A stretch of DNA of 64,000 nucleotides. Source: an uncultured Alphaproteobacteria bacterium (GTDB lineage Bacteria; Pseudomonadota; Alphaproteobacteria; Caulobacterales; Parvularculaceae). Under the pieces are notes generated by a model, which worked only from the letters and a program-made list of their open reading frames with translations, had not been told where the DNA came from and ran no database searches. The stretch is taken from the NCBI GenBank assembly GCA_902826095.1, contig CADEDN010000009.1, positions 62,001 to 126,000 on the forward strand. The letters run 5' to 3'. How positions within the stretch are numbered: the stretch's first letter is position 1; each line of letters opens with the position of its first letter. Made by a program: the position numbers and the translations under genes. This document shows positions 9,368 to 17,926 of this stretch, piece after piece.

Positions 9368-10650
9368 CGCGCGCTGTCCCGCTCGACGATGCCGGCGAAG
9401 ACGTCCCGCAAATTCAAGGCGATCATATCGATGTCATGGCGCTCGAGCGCGCGGCGTCTTGCGGCGCGTCCGATTTCCGCGATGCGGGAGGCCGGCGCCG
9501 CGATCGCCGCCATCATGGCGTCGGCGAGCGCGGCGGCGTCGCCGGCCGGCGCAAGCCAGCCGTTCTCGCCGGGGATGACGAGTTCCGGTATCCCGGCGAC
9601 ATAGGTCGAAATGACGGGCCGCTCGAGCACCATCGCCTCCATGATCGAAACCGGCAGCCCTTCCGCATAGCTTGGCAGAATGAAGGCGCGCGAGGCTTCA
9701 ATCTCGCGCCGGACTTCGCCGGGCGTTTTCCAGCCGAGCAGGGCGACTTCGCTCGAAAGGCCGAAGCGATGGATCGCGGCCTCGATGTCGCCGCGCATGT
9801 CGCCGTCGCCGATCAGGGCGAGCGTGAATTTTCCGCCCCGCCTTTTTGCTTCCGCCGCCGCTTCGATCAGCGTCAATTGCCCCTTTTGCTCGCAAAGACG
9901 ACCGACGCAAACGAACCGCGTTTCATCGGGCGGCGACGGCGTCGGGCCTTCGTGAAAGGATTTTTCGATCCCGCAAGGCACGATGCGGATGCGGTCCCAA
10001 TATTCCGGCTCGACAAGACGGCGCAACTGGCTGACGCCGAAACTCGACACCGCGGCGACGAAGGCGGCGGCCCTGATCTTTGGCGCCAGCGCGATCAGCG
10101 ACGGCTTGTCGAACTCTTCAGGCCCATGAACGGTCATGCTGAACGTCGCGCCATTGACCCGCGCGGCGAGCATGGCGACCGTCGCGGAGTTCGTGCCGAA
10201 ATGCGCGTGGACGTGATTGAGTTTTTCTTCGCGCATCCAGGTCGCCAGAACGAGCGCTTCCGCGGCGTAGAACGCGTGGCGCGCCAGCCCCGCTTCCGAC
10301 TTCAATCCGATTGCAAAGGATCTCGCGAGCGCGGCGACGGCGCCGAACGGGCGCGCGACAAGGCTCGCCGCCGCGGCGCGCGCGATTTCGACAGCGCCGG
10401 CGCCGACGATGCGCCGCGTCTTGGCCGCTTCGCGGCGATCCTCCTCGGATATCAAACCGTGTACGGATGATCTGACCGTGTATCGCCTGACGTCGACGCC
10501 CTGCCGCTCCAGCGCCTCAATCTCCCGTCGGATGAAGCTGTGGCTGATCGAGGGATATTGATTGACGAGATAGGCGACGCGGACGGCTGCGGCGCTGGAT
10601 GAATCGGCGGCTCGCGCGCCTTCGGTCAAACCCATTTGTCGCGCGTCCAT
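9364..10650 (-). CDS. Family 4 glycosyltransferase (exopolysaccharide)
   Basis: A 428-residue retaining GT-B glycosyltransferase. The N-terminal acceptor domain contains LVNQYPSISHSFIRREI and HVHAHFGTNSATVA. The C-terminal nucleotide-sugar domain has the E-x7-E motif region PSYAEGLPVSIMEAMVLERP followed by GIPELVIPGENGWLAP. The in-frame ORF extends to 10755, but that would overlap the upstream gene by about 70 bases. ATG 10650, which follows a GGAG twelve bases upstream, lies 34 bases after the upstream stop and keeps all conserved sequence. The gene sits in the polymer-assembly operon and overlaps the following membrane glycosyltransferase by four bases. The linkage made is unknown. Confidence 0.85.
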   Translation of the reverse strand: MDARQMGLTEGARAADSSSAAAVRVAYLVNQYPSISHSFIRREIEALERQGVDVRRYTVRSSVHGLISEEDRREAAKTRRIVGAGAVEIARAAAASLVARPFGAVAALARSFAIGLKSEAGLARHAFYAAEALVLATWMREEKLNHVHAHFGTNSATVAMLAARVNGATFSMTVHGPEEFDKPSLIALAPKIRAAAFVAAVSSFGVSQLRRLVEPEYWDRIRIVPCGIEKSFHEGPTPSPPDETRFVCVGRLCEQKGQLTLIEAAAEAKRRGGKFTLALIGDGDMRGDIEAAIHRFGLSSEVALLGWKTPGEVRREIEASRAFILPSYAEGLPVSIMEAMVLERPVISTYVAGIPELVIPGENGWLAPAGDAAALADAMMAAIAAPASRIAEIGRAARRRALERHDIDMIALNLRDVFAGIVERDSAR

Positions 10651-10684
10651 GCCCGAGACAATCTCCACCAAAGACGGATGCGCG

Positions 10685-12892
10685 TCAGGCGGCGGATTTG
10701 CGCGCGCCCTTGCGGCCGCTGAACCAGTATTTCGCGACGCCCGCGCATTCGTCAAAATGCGCGAAGGTCGCCGCGGCGGCGTATGTCCACGCGAAATTCC
10801 TTCCAGGCCCGACGCTGAACGCAGTCGCCGCGATTTTCACCGCATAGACGACGAACCCGATGAAAATCACCGACAGCGCCGCAACGAGCGGGTTGCCGTC
10901 GATTGAAAACATTGCGGTCGTCACCGCAGCCAGGATCGAGGTCAGCGCGATGGCGGCGGGAAATACGGCGCCCCACATGACGGCGCGCGCCTGTTCGGTC
11001 GCCATGAACCGCTCCGGCGGACCGCCATGCAAGGCGGCGCCCGCGGCGTAGTCGTAGCCGGTCTGTCGCGACCGGCTGCGCCACTGCGCGAAAGTGACCG
11101 GCTTTGGTTCGACCAGCGCCATGCCGGCCTCCGATCGCCAGACATGCGCGCCGCGCCGTCGAAGCCGGATGCAAAGGTCCGCCGTCTCGTCGGCGATAAT
11201 GTCGCCGCGAAACCCGCCCGCCGCTTCAAATGCGTCGGCCCGGAACAGCGCGGTCGCGCCGGTCGCCTGGATTTCGCCCTCAGACTGATCCCGCGACTGG
11301 TTGATGATCCGTTCAAAGAGCGATTTTGGCGGAGCGGTCTCAAGCGTCCGCCCTTCGAGCGCGGCGACTTCCGGACGGCGCGCCATGAATTTCGCCGCCT
11401 TGTCGAGCCAGTCCGGCTCGATAAGCGCGCCGGCTTCGATGAATTGCACATATTTGAGGTCCGGCGCGATTTTCTTCAGACGCCGGTAGCCCGCATTGCG
11501 CGCTCGCCCGCCGCCGGTCGCGCCGCGCTCAAGCTCGACGAGTTCAAATCCCGCCTCGCGAGCGGCTTTCGCGGCCTCGCTGCCGGCGGCCGCCACGCTG
11601 ACGATGCTCGCGTTTTCAGGCGCCGAGAACGCCGTCTCGGCCGTGCCGGCGTCGGCGCCGATGACGACGATGCCGATTTCGGCCCGGGAAGGCGCGCTCG
11701 CCGGCGCTGGTTCAGCCTTCATCGCGTCGACGCGCGGCGCCGGCGGCGCGGCGCCGTTGAGCGCGGGCGCCGGCGTCGGCGACGGCGCTGGAAACGGCGA
11801 TCGCGCGATGGGCGCAGTCACGTTTTCATAAAGTGAGGGGCCGCCGATGGCGAGGGAAGCGTCCGGCGCAAAGGCGAGTTCGGCCGGTTCGTTTGACGCG
11901 AATTTGACGCCGAGATTTGAAATGATGCGCGGCTGTTCATGAAGATCGTTGGCGATGCGCGGCGCCGACATGCGCGGCGCGTCGGCGCCGGGATCGCGGA
12001 CGGCGCTCTCGCGCAGGAAGCCCGACGTGCGGCGCGGGTCCGGCGATTCGGCGAGTTTCAGCTCCGGACTGTTCGCCAGCCCGAAGACGCCGTAATCGAG
12101 CTTGTCGCGGATGACGGCCCTGACGGTTTCGCCGGTGACATGCGGGTCCTGCGAGGAGAACGCGTATACGAGCGCGGTGTCGGCGATGATGTTGATGACG
12201 CGAGGGACGCCGCGGGACTGCTCGGCGACAAGGTCCGTCGCCTCATCGGTGAAGACGCCCGACGCCGCGCCGGCGATCGTCATGCGCGTGTCGACATAGG
12301 CGCGCACTTCTTCGCGCGTCAGCGGCGTCAGATGAAAATCGGAGCCGATCCGCTGCGCGAGCTGCAGCATGTCCGGGCGGGACAACAGATCCTTGAGCTG
12401 AGGCTGGCCGACCAGAATGAGCTGTAAAAGCTGGTCCTTGCCGGCGTTGATGTTCGACAACATGCGCAGCTCTTCGAGCATGTCGACCGAAAGGTTCTGC
12501 GCCTCGTCGATAATGAGAACGACGCGCTTCCCCTTGGCGTACTCGCGAATGAAGAATTGCTGGAGCTGCGCGAACATCTCGACATGGGATTTGCCCGCAT
12601 AGGGCTCGCCGAAACCCATGAGGACCCAGCTCAAGAGCTCGCCGCGTCCGGACTGAATGTTCGACAAGAGCGCGACCGTGTGGGTCTCGGACAATTGGTC
12701 GAGCAGCCGGTGGATGAGCGTCGTTTTTCCGCACCCGACTTCGCCGGTGATGACCGAGATGCCCGCCTGATTGACGACGCCGTATTCCAGCATCGCATAA
12801 GCGAGCCGGTGTCCGCGGCCCCAATAGAGGAAGGAAGGATCCGGCTGGATCGAGAACGGCTTTTCCGTCAGGCCGTAAAATTCTTCGTACAT
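10685..12892 (-). CDS. XrtA/PEP-CTERM-associated ATPase fused to a degenerate family 2 glycosyltransferase-like membrane domain
   Basis: 735 residues in two parts. Residues 1-270 are an ExeA/GspA-type AAA ATPase with Walker A GEVGCGKT (50-57), Walker B VVLIIDEAQ (124-132) and FHLTPLTREE. This matches the ATPase that accompanies XrtA exopolysaccharide loci. After an alanine/proline-rich linker (about 275-400), residues 404-735 align throughout with the glycosyltransferase at 7218-8195, including a shared KYW/KYF C-terminal region and two or three membrane helices. The sugar-binding D-x-D of that paralogue (FIDGDC) is FIEAGA here, and the first acidic motif is not recognisable. The domain is therefore probably non-catalytic, a membrane anchor or a binding module for the ATPase. 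The frame is continuous and no frameshift is apparent. It lies upstream of the GT4 gene in the same operon. Confidence 0.83.
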   Translation of the reverse strand: MYEEFYGLTEKPFSIQPDPSFLYWGRGHRLAYAMLEYGVVNQAGISVITGEVGCGKTTLIHRLLDQLSETHTVALLSNIQSGRGELLSWVLMGFGEPYAGKSHVEMFAQLQQFFIREYAKGKRVVLIIDEAQNLSVDMLEELRMLSNINAGKDQLLQLILVGQPQLKDLLSRPDMLQLAQRIGSDFHLTPLTREEVRAYVDTRMTIAGAASGVFTDEATDLVAEQSRGVPRVINIIADTALVYAFSSQDPHVTGETVRAVIRDKLDYGVFGLANSPELKLAESPDPRRTSGFLRESAVRDPGADAPRMSAPRIANDLHEQPRIISNLGVKFASNEPAELAFAPDASLAIGGPSLYENVTAPIARSPFPAPSPTPAPALNGAAPPAPRVDAMKAEPAPASAPSRAEIGIVVIGADAGTAETAFSAPENASIVSVAAAGSEAAKAAREAGFELVELERGATGGGRARNAGYRRLKKIAPDLKYVQFIEAGALIEPDWLDKAAKFMARRPEVAALEGRTLETAPPKSLFERIINQSRDQSEGEIQATGATALFRADAFEAAGGFRGDIIADETADLCIRLRRRGAHVWRSEAGMALVEPKPVTFAQWRSRSRQTGYDYAAGAALHGGPPERFMATEQARAVMWGAVFPAAIALTSILAAVTTAMFSIDGNPLVAALSVIFIGFVVYAVKIAATAFSVGPGRNFAWTYAAAATFAHFDECAGVAKYWFSGRKGARKSAA

Positions 12893-12953
12893 TCTTCTCT
12901 TCCAGCGCGCATCACTGCGGGGCGCGTCCCCGACTTACAAACTGAGACCCGAT

Positions 12954-15386
12954 CTAGTCTCCGGCGAGCCGGCGCTGCGCGTCTACGACGCGCCTCGCCT
13001 CCGCGCCCGGCGTCGCGATCACCGCTTTCAGTTCCGCTTCGCCGCGCTCGACATCGCCCGATTCAAAAAGGGCGACGCCGAGATGATAGCGCGCATCGAC
13101 AAGCTGCGGCGCCTTCGTCACGGCCTTTTCAAGCGCTTCGATTCCTTCACGGACGCGGCCCGATCGATAGAGGGCCCACCCGTAAGTGTCGAGGAAATAC
13201 GGATTCTCAACGCCCTTCAGCGCCTCGGCCGCCGTCGCGGCGCGCGCGACGCTCGCCGAATCCTCCATTTCGAGGAGCAGGCTCGCGAGGTTGTTGGCGA
13301 CGATCTGATCGCCCGGCCGGCGCGCCAGAATGGTCTCGTAAATGGCGATCGCGGCGTCCGGCTGGCCGACCGAAATCAAATGGTCAGCCTTCAATATTTG
13401 CAGGCCGTCATTATCGGGGACGGCGGCCGTCGCCTGTTCAATCAGCTTGCCCGCCTCATCCCGTTGACCGCCAAGAGCATAGACGCCGTACATCGCTTCA
13501 TAAGCCTCAGGCCGCAGAGGATCGACTTCGATCGCCGCGCGCAATGATTCAACGGCCTCGTCGCTCTTCTTCGCCGCACGCCGGATCTGCCCGAGAAGCA
13601 CGCGCGCTTCATAGTGCGATGGGTTCTTTGCAATCGAATCGGCGAGGAATTTCTCCGCGTCTTCGATGCGTCCAGCGTCGGCGTAGGCCTGGACGAGCGT
13701 TGACAGCGGTCGCGCGGCGAGCGGCGCGCGTTCATGCTCTCTCGTCAGCACGTCAATGGCGCCGGCGTAGTCCTTAAGCCCCGTATAGGCGGCGCCGAGG
13801 ATGCGGCTGACGTCGCCGTCGGTCGTGCTGATCGCCTTCAGGGCGTTCGCCGCTTCTTCGGCCCCGCGCCAGTTCTGATTGTCGAGACGGATCGCCGCGA
13901 GCAGCTTCAGATTGTCCGCGGCGGACGGGTCGGCCGCGATCGATTCCGCCAGCACTTTCTCGGCGCGATCGGTCTTGCCCTGGCGCATCAGGAATTTCGC
14001 GAAGAGAAAAGACGGCTGCGCCGCGTTATTCGACGTTTCGACCGCCAGCGCCATTTCGCTTTCGGCGAGATTGACGTCGCCTTTCTGTTCGAACGCCGCC
14101 GCCAGCAAGAGCCGCGCGGCGACGTTTTCGCTGCGCTCGTTGACGACGACGCGAAGATCGCCGATCGCATCGTCGATCGCGCCGTCGTCAATCCTCAGAC
14201 CCGCGCGCTTGACGAGCGCGTCCGGGTTCTTGGCGTCCGCCGCCAGGACCTCGGCGATCAGCTTCTCGGCCGCCGGGCGATCGCCCTGAAGCATCCGGAT
14301 CGCGGCGACCTCGTTCTTGGCGCGCAGGATGTTCTCGATCTCCGCGCCCTTCTTCGACTTGATCGCCTCATAGACTTTCTCGGCCCCCGCGAAATCGCCC
14401 TCCTCGCGCAGGAAGGCGCCGAGCGCGAATCGAATGTCGGTTTCGTCGTCAGATTCGGCGATCATCGCCCGGAGCGTTTCCTCCGCCTTCGCCTTCCCGC
14501 CGATGCGGTAGTCGATCCTGACGATGTCGAGTTTGGGTTCGGTCCGGCGCGGCAGGATCCGCGCGACCTCGACGAGTTCGGCGCGCGCTTCCGCGAGTTT
14601 TCCCTGCGCGATGAGCGTGGTCGCATAAAGGCGGCGATAATTCTCGTCGTCCGGGTACACTTTGATGAGGCCCTGATAGGCTGTGTTGATGTCGGCCGTG
14701 CGGCCGAGACGCCCAAGGACCTGAACGCGCAGAAGATGCAGCACGGGCGCCTTGGCGTTTCTAGCGATCGCGCCTTCAAGAATTTTCAGCGAGCCCTCGA
14801 AGTCCTTCTCATTGACGCGCTCGCTGGCGAGGACGGCGGTCGCTTCCTGCGACGTCGGATCGATCGCCAGCGCTTTGTTGGCGTAGTCGATCGCTTCCGC
14901 GTTGTTCTTGAGGCGGAACATCACGGCGGCCTTGACCGCGAGCGCTTCGGCGTTCGCCGGCGAGGCCTCAAGCAGCTTGTCTAGGATTTCGAGCGAGGAT
15001 TTTGCGTCATTGGCGAGGAGATGGAGCTTTGCAAGATCGAGCCTCACCCGCTCGTTCGCCGGATCGATCCGCGAGATCTTCTGCAAGAGCCCGAACATCT
15101 GTTCGTAGTCGCCTTTTTTCTCGGCGACCTTCGAAAGCCCGAGCAGCGCCGGAACATTTTCCTCGTCGATCTTCAGCGCGTTCAGGAATTGCACTTTGGC
15201 GCGCCCGAGTTTTCCCTGCTCGAGATACTCGCCGCCGCTCTTCACATAACCCGCGAGTTTTTGTTCCGGCGAGGCGCACCCCGCCAGCGCCAGCGCCAGC
15301 GCCGCAAGCGCGGCGGTCCGCAACGCCCGATTGCGGCTTTTCAGCATCGACGGCGAACGGCCGTCCCGGCGACTTTCACAGCGCAT
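12954..15386 (-). CDS. prsT: PrsT-like TPR lipoprotein of the PEP-CTERM exopolysaccharide locus
   Basis: About 800 residues, made almost wholly of tetratricopeptide repeats after a lipoprotein signal: positive n-region, an alanine/leucine-rich helix and the lipobox LAGC. Helix pairs such as NAEAIDYANKALAIDPTS and AEALKGVENPYFLDTYGWALYRSGR are typical. This length plus the neighbouring XrtA-type ATPase fits PrsT, thought to scaffold polymer export in the periplasm or at the outer membrane. Two starts are possible: ATG 15386, or ATG 15347, which begins directly at MLKSRNRALRTAAL and gives a more compact signal peptide. Neither has a strong ribosome-binding site. It is followed by the ATPase gene after about 60 bases. 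Confidence 0.85.
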   Translation of the reverse strand: MRCESRRDGRSPSMLKSRNRALRTAALAALALALAGCASPEQKLAGYVKSGGEYLEQGKLGRAKVQFLNALKIDEENVPALLGLSKVAEKKGDYEQMFGLLQKISRIDPANERVRLDLAKLHLLANDAKSSLEILDKLLEASPANAEALAVKAAVMFRLKNNAEAIDYANKALAIDPTSQEATAVLASERVNEKDFEGSLKILEGAIARNAKAPVLHLLRVQVLGRLGRTADINTAYQGLIKVYPDDENYRRLYATTLIAQGKLAEARAELVEVARILPRRTEPKLDIVRIDYRIGGKAKAEETLRAMIAESDDETDIRFALGAFLREEGDFAGAEKVYEAIKSKKGAEIENILRAKNEVAAIRMLQGDRPAAEKLIAEVLAADAKNPDALVKRAGLRIDDGAIDDAIGDLRVVVNERSENVAARLLLAAAFEQKGDVNLAESEMALAVETSNNAAQPSFLFAKFLMRQGKTDRAEKVLAESIAADPSAADNLKLLAAIRLDNQNWRGAEEAANALKAISTTDGDVSRILGAAYTGLKDYAGAIDVLTREHERAPLAARPLSTLVQAYADAGRIEDAEKFLADSIAKNPSHYEARVLLGQIRRAAKKSDEAVESLRAAIEVDPLRPEAYEAMYGVYALGGQRDEAGKLIEQATAAVPDNDGLQILKADHLISVGQPDAAIAIYETILARRPGDQIVANNLASLLLEMEDSASVARAATAAEALKGVENPYFLDTYGWALYRSGRVREGIEALEKAVTKAPQLVDARYHLGVALFESGDVERGEAELKAVIATPGAEARRVVDAQRRLAGD

Positions 15387-15441
15387 GCTTTTGACCCGCC
15401 CTTTGCGAAGATTTTTTCAAGACCGATCCGATCTATGCTGA

Positions 15442-16680
15442 TTAGGCGGACGCCGCAATTCCGCGCCCGGCGGGCGATTCGGCCGCCGGCTGGCGGGCCG
15501 CGGCGATCCGCGTCTCGAAGGAATAGGGGAGCGAATGCGCCGCGAACAGGCGCCGATGCGCGCCAGACGCGTTGGCGACGACGATTGCGCCGCCTTTCGC
15601 CCGGAGGTTCTTTTCAAGCATCAGAACCAGCCCGAGAAACGCCGCGTCGATGCGCCCCGCGCCGCCGAGGTCCAAGACGACGTCGCCGGCCGGCTCGGCC
15701 GCCGCGCGGAACGCGCCCCGCACCTCGTCCAGTCCGCCGGCGGTCAAGTCGCCTTCAAGGTTGACAATGGCGCCGCCCGTCTGACGCGCAAGGACCGCGG
15801 ACGCGGCTCGGCGCTGTGCGGCGCCGCCTCCGGTCAGCAAGGCCGGAACAAGTTTTCGGCCGGCGACCAGCATGAGCGAGCCGGCGTCGCGCCAATAGCG
15901 CCGCCAGAGCGAAGGCTCTTCCCTGATCCGCCACGCCCATTCAAGATTGAGCCGTCGCAAGAGGAGCGGCGCACGCGTGATCGTGCCCGCTGTAAAATCG
16001 ATTACCGCGCCGAGATGGGCGACGACCGGCGCCGACAATCGCTTGCGATTTTGGTCAATCCAGGCCTGCCCTTTTGCGGCGCCGAGGGCGACCAGCACGA
16101 AATCGGCGTTTGCAGCGTTGATCGCGTCAATCACCGCGTCCGAGCTCATCGACGCAAGATCGCCAGCGCCCGGGTTGAGAAAGCCGGCGGATTCGACGCC
16201 GCGCTGTTCGGCGGCGATCGCGTCGGACGCCGCTTTCGCCGCGCCGTCGCGTCCGCCGAAGAAAAACACCCGGAGACGGCGGCCGGGAAAACCGGCGCGG
16301 CGGCGCAAAGCCTCGAAAACATCCGACCCTGCGCAGCGCTCCTTGATCGGCGCGCCGAGCATTCGGCCGATCGCGACAAGCGGCGCGCCGTCAATCAGGC
16401 TGAGATCGGTGTCGACGATCTGGCGGCGCGCCTCTTTGTCCCTTAGCGCGCGGACCAGGAAATTGACGTTCGGCGTCACAAAAGAAAGCGGTGCACGGTC
16501 ACGGGCGGCGCGCTCGATCGCCATGACGGCGTCCGGCGCGGTCGCCATATCGATCGGAAGGCCAAGCACCGACCAGACGTCACGATCAAAATCGTCGCGC
16601 CCGAAGGGCCGGGCGACGGCCGCCGAGGACGGCATAGGTCCGGCTGACGCGTCTTCTTTTCTATTGCCGGCGATCATCAA
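15442..16680 (-). CDS. WecB/TagA/CpsF-type glycosyltransferase fused to a STAS domain
   Basis: 412 residues. Residues 37-275 are a GT26 WecG/TagA-type transferase, which adds a sugar (often an N-acetylmannosamine derivative) to an undecaprenyl-linked intermediate. Visible motifs are VTPNVNFLVRA, LIDGAPLVAIGR, FFFGGRDG, GAVIDFTAGTITRAP and the family hallmark LEWAWRIREEP. Residues 295-395 look like a STAS domain (VVLDLGGAGRIDAAFLGLVLML). The Ser that is phosphorylated in SpoIIAA-type STAS domains is Ala here (RIDAAF), so the domain is more likely structural or a ligand/protein sensor. It is the first gene of the minus-strand exopolysaccharide operon. The GT26 call is secure; the STAS call is good. 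Confidence 0.85.
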   Translation of the reverse strand: MMIAGNRKEDASAGPMPSSAAVARPFGRDDFDRDVWSVLGLPIDMATAPDAVMAIERAARDRAPLSFVTPNVNFLVRALRDKEARRQIVDTDLSLIDGAPLVAIGRMLGAPIKERCAGSDVFEALRRRAGFPGRRLRVFFFGGRDGAAKAASDAIAAEQRGVESAGFLNPGAGDLASMSSDAVIDAINAANADFVLVALGAAKGQAWIDQNRKRLSAPVVAHLGAVIDFTAGTITRAPLLLRRLNLEWAWRIREEPSLWRRYWRDAGSLMLVAGRKLVPALLTGGGAAQRRAASAVLARQTGGAIVNLEGDLTAGGLDEVRGAFRAAAEPAGDVVLDLGGAGRIDAAFLGLVLMLEKNLRAKGGAIVVANASGAHRRLFAAHSLPYSFETRIAAARQPAAESPAGRGIAASA

Positions 16681-17087
16681 TCCGACTGCCCTGGATCAGA
16701 CTGACACATCAAATTGCGCCGCTGATCCTCACGAGTTGTTCACCCTATAGACAGCTCAACCTTCAGCAAAGTCTGCGCCAATCGCTGCAACGCACAATCG
16801 ACCTGATACCGCTTCGTGCCGGATTGGCGCCAATGCAGCGTCTGGTTCATTGCAGCGCGTGGCCTCCCACCCGTTTAAAAGCGGAAATCTTGCTCGCCCC
16901 AAACGCGAAAAATTCTCCAACACGCTGAAATTTAACAGGAAAACTGAAAATTTATTAGGTTAACAGACGGTAAACTTGTTGACACAATTCAAATTGCTCG
17001 CGATTGTGCCAGGGCCTGCGGCGCCAGTTTTGCGTCAGGGCTTGTGCGTTGTGTTTACAGTTCAGTAACCTTGGGGGTCTTAGGACC
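16681..17087. other. Divergent intergenic region between the exopolysaccharide operon and the PEP-CTERM gene
   Basis: This 407-base gap is clearly richer in A and T than its surroundings, especially 16900-17000. It must hold the promoters of the minus-strand polymer operon and of the plus-strand PEP-CTERM gene. A perfect TTGACA at 16979 is the only strong element found. No ORF with coding character and no RNA gene was seen. Confidence 0.6.
16979..17007 (+). promoter_or_regulatory. Possible sigma-70 promoter of the PEP-CTERM gene
   Basis: TTGACA at 16979-16984 is followed, after 17 bases, by GATTGT at 17002-17007, which matches the -10 consensus at only three positions. The predicted leader would be about 75 bases. 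The weak -10 makes this tentative. Confidence 0.3.
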
Positions 17088-17732
17088 ATGAAAAAACTAA
17101 CGATGGCGGCCGTCGCGGCCATGGCTGTCAGCTTCGCGGCTGGTTCAGCGTCAGCGACGGTAATCGACTTCACGGATGAAGCGTTCAACGGCGGCGAGCG
17201 GGGCGTCGCGGACGGAACCGTTCTAAACACGGCGGCGCTCGGCGGGCTCAATCTGGAGTTCCACGGCGGCGTTGGCGGGGCCGGTTCGGATTTCGCCTAT
17301 TTTAACGGCGCCGGGGGCGGCCACATGCCGGGCCTTGGCACCTGCACGGCGCTCAACAAACAGGGCAAATGCAGCCCCGGCGGCGACGACAACATCACCG
17401 TCAATGAATATGTGCGCGTGACGTTCCAGGACGGCGCGTTCAACGTCCGCAAAATTTCCTTCAACGGCCAGAGCGCGTCGGTCGACGGCACCGCCGGCCT
17501 GGTCCGGATCACGACCGGTCTTGGCGCAGTCGTCTCTTCGATTGTCATGTCGTTCGCCGAAGCGAATGTGTTCGATTTTGGCTTCGTCGACTGGATCCAG
17601 TTTGACTTTGTCGACACGGAATTCGTCGTCGCTTCAATCTCGGATGTTCCGGTCCCGGGCGCGCTGCCGCTTCTGCTGTCGGGCCTCGCCGGCATCGGCT
17701 TTGCGACCAAGCGCCGCAACAAGAAAGCCTGA
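17088..17732 (+). CDS. PEP-CTERM-like sorted secreted protein
   Basis: A 214-residue exported protein. It has a classical signal peptide (MKKLTMAAVAAMAVSFAAG, cleavage near SASA) and a beta-rich, glycine-rich body with a Cys pair (GTCTALNKQGKCSPGG). Its C-terminal sorting signal has the order VPVPGA, hydrophobic LPLLLSGLAGIGFAT, then KRRNKK. This matches the PEP-CTERM / VPxPA architecture recognised by exosortases, which cleave after the motif and release or anchor the protein to the extracellular matrix. The ATG at 17088 was chosen because it starts the signal peptide; the frame is open to 17004, but that part lacks character. It lies between the two halves of an XrtA-type polysaccharide locus and is followed by a strong terminator. 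Confidence 0.85.
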   Translation: MKKLTMAAVAAMAVSFAAGSASATVIDFTDEAFNGGERGVADGTVLNTAALGGLNLEFHGGVGGAGSDFAYFNGAGGGHMPGLGTCTALNKQGKCSPGGDDNITVNEYVRVTFQDGAFNVRKISFNGQSASVDGTAGLVRITTGLGAVVSSIVMSFAEANVFDFGFVDWIQFDFVDTEFVVASISDVPVPGALPLLLSGLAGIGFATKRRNKKA

Positions 17733-17759
17733 AGCACCTCTGACTGAGACCCTCAAGGG

Positions 17760-17789
17760 CCGGCCTCCCGCCAGGGAGGCCGGTTTTTT
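17760..17789 (+). terminator. Intrinsic terminator after the PEP-CTERM gene
   Basis: A 10-bp perfect stem (CCGGCCTCCC with GGGAGGCCGG), a GCCA loop and six T residues directly after. It lies 28 bases downstream of the stop at 17732. It should end the PEP-CTERM transcript before the chain-length gene, which would then need its own promoter or read-through. Confidence 0.9.
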
Positions 17790-17926
17790 CTTTGCAGGCG
17801 GAGCCGCGCGCCGCGCGCTTCGCCGCGCCGCCGATGAAAAGCTGGCGGCGGCGCCCGACTTGCAGTTAGAAGTGGTCGACGCGCCCGCGCCCGCGCCGGC
17901 TTCGGCCGCTTCGCGAAGAGGACTGA

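Noticed and set aside
10685-12892. Two separate genes, ATPase and glycosyltransferase, joined by a sequencing frameshift
   Set aside because: The frame is open throughout and the join runs through a typical Pro/Ala linker with no stop, so a true fusion is the simpler reading.
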